24,338 nucleotides of DNA from Chloroflexota bacterium (GTDB taxonomy: Bacteria; Chloroflexota; Anaerolineae; Caldilineales; Caldilineaceae). The stretch is taken from NCBI GenBank assembly GCA_003577005.1, contig QEUW01000195.1, positions 1 through 24,338 on the forward strand, given 5' to 3'. Below, one piece after another: positions 19,681 through 24,338 of this stretch. The position numbers and the translations under genes are program-made. The notes beneath the pieces were generated by a model. The model made no database searches, was not told the origin of the DNA, and was given only the letters and a program-made list of their open reading frames with translations. The stretch's first letter is position 1, and each line of letters opens with the position of its first letter.

Positions 19681-20739
19681 ATGGCATGCAACAAACATAG
19701 AGATTCCATGATAGCCACCCGATTGCGCCCCCAATGGGTCTGGGTCTGGGGGTTGATCTTTGCTCTGCTGGTAATAATGGCTGGTGGCAGCGCTGTCGCG
19801 GCGCCACTTGGCCAGACGGTGCCGCCACCTACTCCCCCTCCACCACCTACCGAGGTGCCCCAGGCAACTGCCACGCCGCGCCGCGATAGCAATGATAGCG
19901 ATCTCCAGCCAGCACCACCCACCGCAACACCACAGACTAGAGTCAACGACCCGCCCGCGCAGCCACCACCAGGGGGCAACGACTCGACCGCAGTGATTTT
20001 GGCAGAGCGGCTCAATGTTCGAGCCGGCCCTGGCACCGCTTTTGGCGTCATTGGCGTTGTTATCGAGGGCGAGACGGTGCGCCTGATCGAACGTAACGCC
20101 GACAGCTCGTGGTTCCGCGTCTGTTGTGCGACGGGGACAAATACAGAGGGCTGGGTCAGCGCACCGTTTATCCGGTTGAATTTCGATCCCGCTGCCGTGA
20201 CGACATTGGTGCCTCTGGCGAGCGAAACCTCTGCTGTCTCCACAGCGGTTGAATCTACGGCGGCATCATCTACTATTACGGAGAGTATAACTGTCACCGA
20301 GAGTGTCACTGCCGCGGCCGCGCCTGCTACACCGGCGGAAGTCGAATTGACGATTGCACAGACACCCCCCTTTGCGCAACAGGGTGATGAGGTGACGCTG
20401 ACCTTTGTCGTCACCAATCTGGGGACGACCACGGCATCGCAGGTGGAACTGCGCGACGAATTCCCCGCCGAATTGTTCTTTATCGAAGCAAGGGCGGCCA
20501 ACAATGCCGATCTACTCGAAGAGGAGCTGGACGAGGGCCGGTTGGCGATTATCATCACCTGGCCCGAAGTAGCTGGCGGCGCCGCCGTATCGGCCACGGT
20601 GCGCCTCCGTATCGCAGAAGATATGGCGGACGGAACGGTCATTGACAATCTGGCCGTAATCAGCACAGCCGGTGGTGAACCATTCACGACCGGTATCAGC
20701 ATCGGCATGCCTCCGGCCGCATTGCCGACATTCCAGTAG
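19681..20739 (+). CDS. Secreted protein with SH3b domain and DUF11/CARDB-like domain
   Basis: The 352-residue protein has a signal peptide (basic start, hydrophobic WVWGLIFALLVIMAGGSAVA, cleavage near AVAAP), then a Pro/Thr-rich linker to about residue 100. A bacterial SH3-like domain follows at about 103-170 (AERLNVRAGPGTAFGVIGVV; WVSAPFIRLN), then a Ser/Thr-rich linker, then at about 220-345 a beta-sandwich repeat of the DUF11/CARDB sort (GDEVTLTFVVTNLGTTTASQVELRDEFPAELFF, ending DGTVIDNLAVIST). SH3b domains often bind cell-wall or surface components. There is no C-terminal membrane anchor. The ATG at 19708 is an alternative start with a closer AGAG and would remove nine residues. It sits between the glycosyltransferase and DUF2723 genes, which supports a surface role. 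Confidence 0.85.
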   Translation: MACNKHRDSMIATRLRPQWVWVWGLIFALLVIMAGGSAVAAPLGQTVPPPTPPPPPTEVPQATATPRRDSNDSDLQPAPPTATPQTRVNDPPAQPPPGGNDSTAVILAERLNVRAGPGTAFGVIGVVIEGETVRLIERNADSSWFRVCCATGTNTEGWVSAPFIRLNFDPAAVTTLVPLASETSAVSTAVESTAASSTITESITVTESVTAAAAPATPAEVELTIAQTPPFAQQGDEVTLTFVVTNLGTTTASQVELRDEFPAELFFIEARAANNADLLEEELDEGRLAIIITWPEVAGGAAVSATVRLRIAEDMADGTVIDNLAVISTAGGEPFTTGISIGMPPAALPTFQ

Positions 20740-20760
20740 TTGCGCTCATTGCTCCCCGGT

Positions 20761-22329
20761 ATGAAGCAGCAGATTCTGCATCTCGCCTCCCGCGGGAGCA
20801 CAATGGTAACTCTGTGGCCGGGCCTGGTTTCGGCTGCGTTCTGCACCGGGCTTGCTTTTCTGCTCTACTGGTGGACGGCGGCGCCGGGAATCACATGGGC
20901 ACACGAAGCAGCCGACGGCGCCGAGCTCCTGGCCGCGGCCATGACAAACGGTGTGCCGCATCCACCTGGGTATCCGCTCTATACGGTGCTCTTGCAGGCG
21001 TGGCTTACAGCTGGAATGTGGCTTGCGCCCGGCGCCGATCTGGCACGGCTGGGGAATCTGTTGAGTGCTGCCTGTTCTGCGCTTGGCGTGGGCGTAACTG
21101 TACTCGTGACCGGTAGGCTCTTGCGAGCAGAGAAGCTCCGGTGGCTGTGGGCGTTGTTAGCCGGCGCGGCCTGGGCCATCAGCCCCTTGCTGTGGAGCCA
21201 GGCGCTCGTCACTGAAGTCTATGCGTTCCATACCCTGCTCGTGGCGCTCTTGGGGTGGGTGGTGCTTACCCGGCATGGTCATGGGCCGCTGCTTGTGCCG
21301 GTGGTAGCGTGTGGCGTGGCGCACCATTTGACCTTTGTGCTGCTGCTGCCGGCGGCGGTCTATTATCTGTGGCAACTGAATGGCGGCCAGGTTCGTGCGT
21401 TAATACGCGCAGCCGGTGTGGTCGCGGTGGGCATTGCACTCGGGCTGCTCTTTTATATCCGAACCCCGCTGGCTGCGGCAGGGAGTGGCACTCCACCGCC
21501 GGTCAACTGGGGCTATGCGGATAACTGGACAGGCTTCTGGTGGCTGGTGAGTGGGGCGGCCTATCGGGGCTATCTCTTCGCCGGCAGCAGCAGCGACCTC
21601 TTTGGCCGGGTGACCACTTGGGCTTACACACTGACGATCCAGTTTACGCCAGTGGGACTGGCGTTGGGTCTATGGGGACTGGCAGCATGGGATCATGACC
21701 GGCCGGCGTTGCGTAATTTCAGTCTGCTCTGGGTAGCGCCGATGAGCGCCTACGCTATCGGTTATTACACACGTGACAGCGAAATCTATCTCCTCCCGGT
21801 TGTTTGGTTGGCGGCGATCTGGGTGGGCGTTGGACTGCAAGAGGCAGTCACTCTACTGCGCACTTATTGGTCCAGGTTACCGCTGGCGATTGTGCTGGGC
21901 GCGTTGACAACACTTGCTCTCGGTATCTTGCTGGTGGTGCGGCTGCCTGAGCTGTCGCTGCGCGATGACCACGCGGCGCAGGAATTTGTCACAGCTGTTG
22001 CAGCCACCATCCCGCCCGACGCCTTGGTAGTGAGCCTGGCGGATGCAGAAACCTTTGCGCTCTGGTATGGCGCCTGGGCCAGCGGCGAATTGACCCAGGC
22101 CGCGCCCGACCTGATCCTGGTCAACTATTCGCTCTACCAGTTCGACTGGTATCGCCGTCTGTTGCGGCGATCCCATCCGCAAGTTGTAGGCGATGAACAG
22201 ACGGTAGAGGAGCTACTCGCTGTCCACGCGCACCGCCGCCCGATCTATTTTAGCGAACCGTTGAGTTATGTGCCGGCCGAGCGTCTCACCCCCGAAGGAC
22301 CAATATGGCGTTACAGTCCGCCCCCTTGA
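20761..22329 (+). CDS. DUF2723 family polytopic membrane protein (glycosyltransferase-C-like)
   Basis: The protein has about 522 residues and around ten hydrophobic segments, then a soluble C-terminal part from about residue 400. Marks of DUF2723 are the early loop APGITWAHEAADGAELLAAA and the motif GVPHPPGYPLYTVLLQAW; the overall build resembles GT-C glycosyltransferases that use lipid-linked sugars. By analogy it may transfer a sugar to a lipid or protein outside the membrane, but the family is poorly characterised. The previous gene stops at 20739. A TTG at 20740, the ATG at 20761 and an ATG at 20803 (preceded by GGGAG, 4 nt spacer, and placed right before the first membrane segment) are all possible starts; I give 20761 and note that 20803 is equally good. 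It is 36 nt from the DUF4012 gene. Confidence 0.85.
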   Translation: MKQQILHLASRGSTMVTLWPGLVSAAFCTGLAFLLYWWTAAPGITWAHEAADGAELLAAAMTNGVPHPPGYPLYTVLLQAWLTAGMWLAPGADLARLGNLLSAACSALGVGVTVLVTGRLLRAEKLRWLWALLAGAAWAISPLLWSQALVTEVYAFHTLLVALLGWVVLTRHGHGPLLVPVVACGVAHHLTFVLLLPAAVYYLWQLNGGQVRALIRAAGVVAVGIALGLLFYIRTPLAAAGSGTPPPVNWGYADNWTGFWWLVSGAAYRGYLFAGSSSDLFGRVTTWAYTLTIQFTPVGLALGLWGLAAWDHDRPALRNFSLLWVAPMSAYAIGYYTRDSEIYLLPVVWLAAIWVGVGLQEAVTLLRTYWSRLPLAIVLGALTTLALGILLVVRLPELSLRDDHAAQEFVTAVAATIPPDALVVSLADAETFALWYGAWASGELTQAAPDLILVNYSLYQFDWYRRLLRRSHPQVVGDEQTVEELLAVHAHRRPIYFSEPLSYVPAERLTPEGPIWRYSPPP

Positions 22330-22365
22330 TTCGTATCTGTGATTTCTATGTGAGTTGAGCTTCCT

Positions 22366-23862
22366 ATGAATTGCACAAAAAAAATCCTCTGTGCGCTGCG
22401 CCGGTGTGACGAGAGCAAACCGGTCGGTGGTTTGTGGTTTCGCCAGTGCTGGCGGGTGGCGTCAGCGATTTTGTTGTTGGCCTGCATCACCGCAACAGTG
22501 CGGGTGGCACAGGCGGCGGACCGCCACCCGCCGGAGAGGTGGCTGCACCAAAATCTGCCACCGGCCGCCTTGGGCATCCAACTGGGGCCGCTCCTGCCAA
22601 AATTGATTGGTTTGAACGGGCCGGCCACGTACTTGATCCTCGTGCAAAACAACGATGAGTTGCGCGCCACCGGTGGCTTTATCTCCGCCTTTGGCCTCCT
22701 GACGCTGGAGAACGCCCGTATCACCGAGCTTGAGTTTGTCGATAGCTACCGTCTTTTCAACGCAGATCTCCCCTATCCGCCGGCGCCGCCGCCGATGCAG
22801 CGCTACATGGACATTCCGCTGCTGACCCTGCGTGATGCCAACTGGTCGCCCGACCTGCCTACCTCGGCCCAACTGTTGCAGACACTCTACCGCCGCGAGA
22901 CAGGGCGCCTGGTGGATGGCATCGTCACGCTCGATCTGCGGGCGGTCGAGTTGCTTGTCGGCGCGCTTGAACCGTTGGAGATCGAAGACGCCGGCGAGCC
23001 CATCACCGGGGCCACCGTCATCGAGCAGATCAAACAGCTCTACACCGTCCCCCCCAGCCTGGACGCCGACATTGAGACTGCCGGGTTGGGCGCCTGGTGG
23101 GGAGCGCGCAAGGAATTTATCCCCCTGTTGGCTCGGAGCGCCCGTGAGCGGGTCGAGAGCGGCAATGTCGATTTCTTCAAACTGTTGGCGGTTGTGCAGA
23201 CTGCAACGAGCGAGCGCGCCATCCAACTCTGGCTGGATGACCCGGCGGCGCAGGCGCAGCTCGTCGAACTGGGTTGGGACGGAGGCTTGCACCCCGCCAA
23301 TGGGGCTGACTTCCTGGCGCTGGTAGATACCAATATGGGCTACAACAAGGTAGACGCCGTGGTCGAGCGTGCGCTGGACTATACGGTCACATGGCCCGAT
23401 GGCGCAGGCCAACCCGCCCAGGCCACGGTAACGATCACCTATACACATCCTTTGAGCGTCACCGATGAAGTGTGCGAAGCGACTCCTCGCTATGGCGCGG
23501 CCTATGAGGATATGGTCGAACGTTGCTATTTCAACTTTGTCAGGCTCTACACTCCTGGCGGCAGCCAACTGGTAGAGATGGCCGGTGTCGAGCCAGACTC
23601 GGTCAAGAGCCAGCGCGGCGAGGCCAGGACGCAGCTCTTTTCGGGCTATTTTACCATGCAGCCGGGGGAGACACACACCGTTACCCTTACCTATACGTTG
23701 CCCGCCCAGCTGACTCAAACCAGCTATCAGCTTGTTGTCCAGCGTCAATCTGGCACTCGCCCGCTACCACTGACACTGACTGTGGCGGGCGAGCAGTGGT
23801 CCACGGAACTGGTCGAGGGACGCCTTGTCTGGTCGTCTCGGCCGGTATCTGCACGGGAATAG
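22366..23862 (+). CDS. DUF4012 domain-containing surface protein
   Basis: The 498-residue protein has one N-terminal hydrophobic segment (about 30-50) that could be a signal peptide or anchor, followed by a long extracytoplasmic region. The DUF4012 signature is clear: YLILVQNNDELRATGGFISAFGLLTLENARITELEFVDSY, then LRDANWSPDLPTSAQLLQTLYRRETG and DGIVTLDLRAVELLVGALEPL, and later DTNMGYNKVDAVVERALDYTV. The C-terminal 130 residues look like a beta-rich domain (HTVTLTYTLPAQL). The biochemical function of DUF4012 is not known to me; it is often near polysaccharide genes. It resembles the LCP-like extracellular layout, but I would not equate them. It closes the envelope cluster and lies 136 nt upstream of recA. 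Confidence 0.9.
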   Translation: MNCTKKILCALRRCDESKPVGGLWFRQCWRVASAILLLACITATVRVAQAADRHPPERWLHQNLPPAALGIQLGPLLPKLIGLNGPATYLILVQNNDELRATGGFISAFGLLTLENARITELEFVDSYRLFNADLPYPPAPPPMQRYMDIPLLTLRDANWSPDLPTSAQLLQTLYRRETGRLVDGIVTLDLRAVELLVGALEPLEIEDAGEPITGATVIEQIKQLYTVPPSLDADIETAGLGAWWGARKEFIPLLARSARERVESGNVDFFKLLAVVQTATSERAIQLWLDDPAAQAQLVELGWDGGLHPANGADFLALVDTNMGYNKVDAVVERALDYTVTWPDGAGQPAQATVTITYTHPLSVTDEVCEATPRYGAAYEDMVERCYFNFVRLYTPGGSQLVEMAGVEPDSVKSQRGEARTQLFSGYFTMQPGETHTVTLTYTLPAQLTQTSYQLVVQRQSGTRPLPLTLTVAGEQWSTELVEGRLVWSSRPVSARE

Positions 23863-23886
23863 TGTTTCTTGTGTTTCTTTCTTGAT

Positions 23887-23915
23887 TTGACGGATTAGAA
23901 CGCATGTGCTACAAT
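23887..23915 (+). promoter_or_regulatory. Predicted recA promoter
   Basis: TTGACG (23887-23892) and TACAAT (23910-23915) are separated by 17 bp, near the sigma-70 consensus, about 85 nt upstream of the recA start. Confidence 0.72.
23897..23910. promoter_or_regulatory. Candidate LexA (SOS) box in the recA promoter
   Basis: AGAACGCATGTGCT resembles the Gram-positive type LexA site (GAAC, four bases, GTTC) with one mismatch in the right half (GTGC). It lies between the -35 and -10 elements, where a repressor would block RNA polymerase. The LexA recognition sequence of this organism is not known from the window. Confidence 0.5.
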
Positions 23916-23998
23916 GTGTCGACTGGCGTTGAGCCGATACCGGGTGCGGAGAGGCTGACGATTGCAGATTGCCTGATTTGAGAAGGAGAATACCGAAT

Positions 23999-24338
23999 AT
24001 GTGTGCAGCCAAGATCAAGCCGACCGAAGCGACAGACGGCGCAAACAGTGCGGCGGACAGCGGCAAGAGCAAGGCGTTGGAGACAACACTGGCCAACCTA
24101 AACAAGAAGTATGGTGAAGGCGCGGTGATGAAGTTGGGTGACGCCACGCGCATGGTGGTAGAGTCAGTCCCAACCGGGAGCCTGAGTCTGGATATTGCGC
24201 TGGGGGTCGGCGGGGTGCCGCGGGGGCGCGTGGTGGAGGTCTACGGGCCAGAGAGCTCGGGCAAGACCACCATCTGCCTCCACATCATCGCCGAAGCGCA
24301 GAAACGAGGCGGCATCTGTGGCTTTGTCGATGTGGAAC
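23999..24338 (+). CDS. recA: Recombinase RecA (3' end outside window)
   Basis: This is the 5' part of recA, the strand-exchange ATPase and SOS co-protease; 113 codons are visible. After a non-conserved lead of about 25 residues the sequence follows the family: [20 protein letters not shown], then [20 protein letters not shown], and the Walker A motif GPESSGKT at residues 83-90, then [19 protein letters not shown] at the window edge. AAGGAG lies 10 nt before the ATG. The upstream region has a near-consensus promoter with a LexA-like site in its spacer. The frame is open to the end of the window. Confidence 0.98.
   Translation, partial: MCAAKIKPTEATDGANSAADSGKSKALETTLANLNKKYGEGAVMKLGDATRMVVESVPTGSLSLDIALGVGGVPRGRVVEVYGPESSGKTTICLHIIAEAQKRGGICGFVDVE

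Noticed and set aside
20719..20739. LPTFQ at the C-terminus of the SH3b/DUF11-like protein as a sortase sorting signal
   Set aside because: A sorting signal needs a following hydrophobic segment and basic tail; here the protein ends right after the motif.
22462..23748. Open frame of 428 codons on the minus strand
   Set aside because: It is antisense to the DUF4012 gene and has no family features.

Overview
The window most likely comes from a high-GC bacterium of the phylum Chloroflexota, perhaps near Caldilinea. No rRNA is present, so this rests on gene content: a mevalonate kinase beside a dnaX-ybaB-recR cluster, a methylmalonyl-CoA mutase/epimerase pair, DUF2723 and DUF4012 envelope proteins in one cluster, a very long multi-PAS hybrid histidine kinase, and intergenic heptamer repeats. 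The lineage call is inference.

Layout. Positions 2-1795 (+) hold the 3' part of an ABC-transporter sugar-type binding protein, a 21-bp-arm inverted repeat, and a deoxynucleoside-kinase-like ATPase. From 17180 down to 1912 every gene is on the minus strand. In transcription order these are dnaX, ybaB/ebfC, recR, a possible 36-residue ORF, a broken methylmalonyl-CoA mutase large subunit, an MNT nucleotidyltransferase, a truncated HEPN partner, methylmalonyl-CoA epimerase, a membrane-anchored Mrr-type nuclease, a 1999-residue sensor kinase, a glycerophosphodiester phosphodiesterase, a class V aminotransferase and mevalonate kinase. Many junctions overlap by 1-17 nt, which suggests co-transcription and translational coupling. 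A candidate dnaX promoter lies in the 600-bp divergent region 17181-17780.

Positions 17781-23862 (+) form an envelope cluster: a lipoprotein with a sortase fold that lacks the catalytic Cys, a membrane GT2 glycosyltransferase, a secreted SH3b/DUF11-like protein, a DUF2723 membrane protein and a DUF4012 protein. The window ends in the 5' part of recA, preceded by a -35/-10 promoter with a LexA-box-like palindrome in its spacer.

Main points of interest are: (1) a family of intergenic elements built of 7-bp tandem units folded into long inverted repeats (2855-2959, 11624-11699, 15025-15089), two of which supply the stop codon of the preceding gene; (2) the Cys-to-Gly pseudo-sortase lipoprotein; (3) a net deletion of about 34 nt that frameshifts the mutase; (4) an MNT/HEPN pair that has lost the HEPN catalytic half and lies between the mutase and epimerase genes; (5) a 36-codon ORF that exactly bridges recR and the mutase; (6) a perfect 3x12-bp tandem repeat just upstream of the giant kinase. 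I did not find tRNA or rRNA genes, a CRISPR array, an insertion sequence or a complete known defence island.
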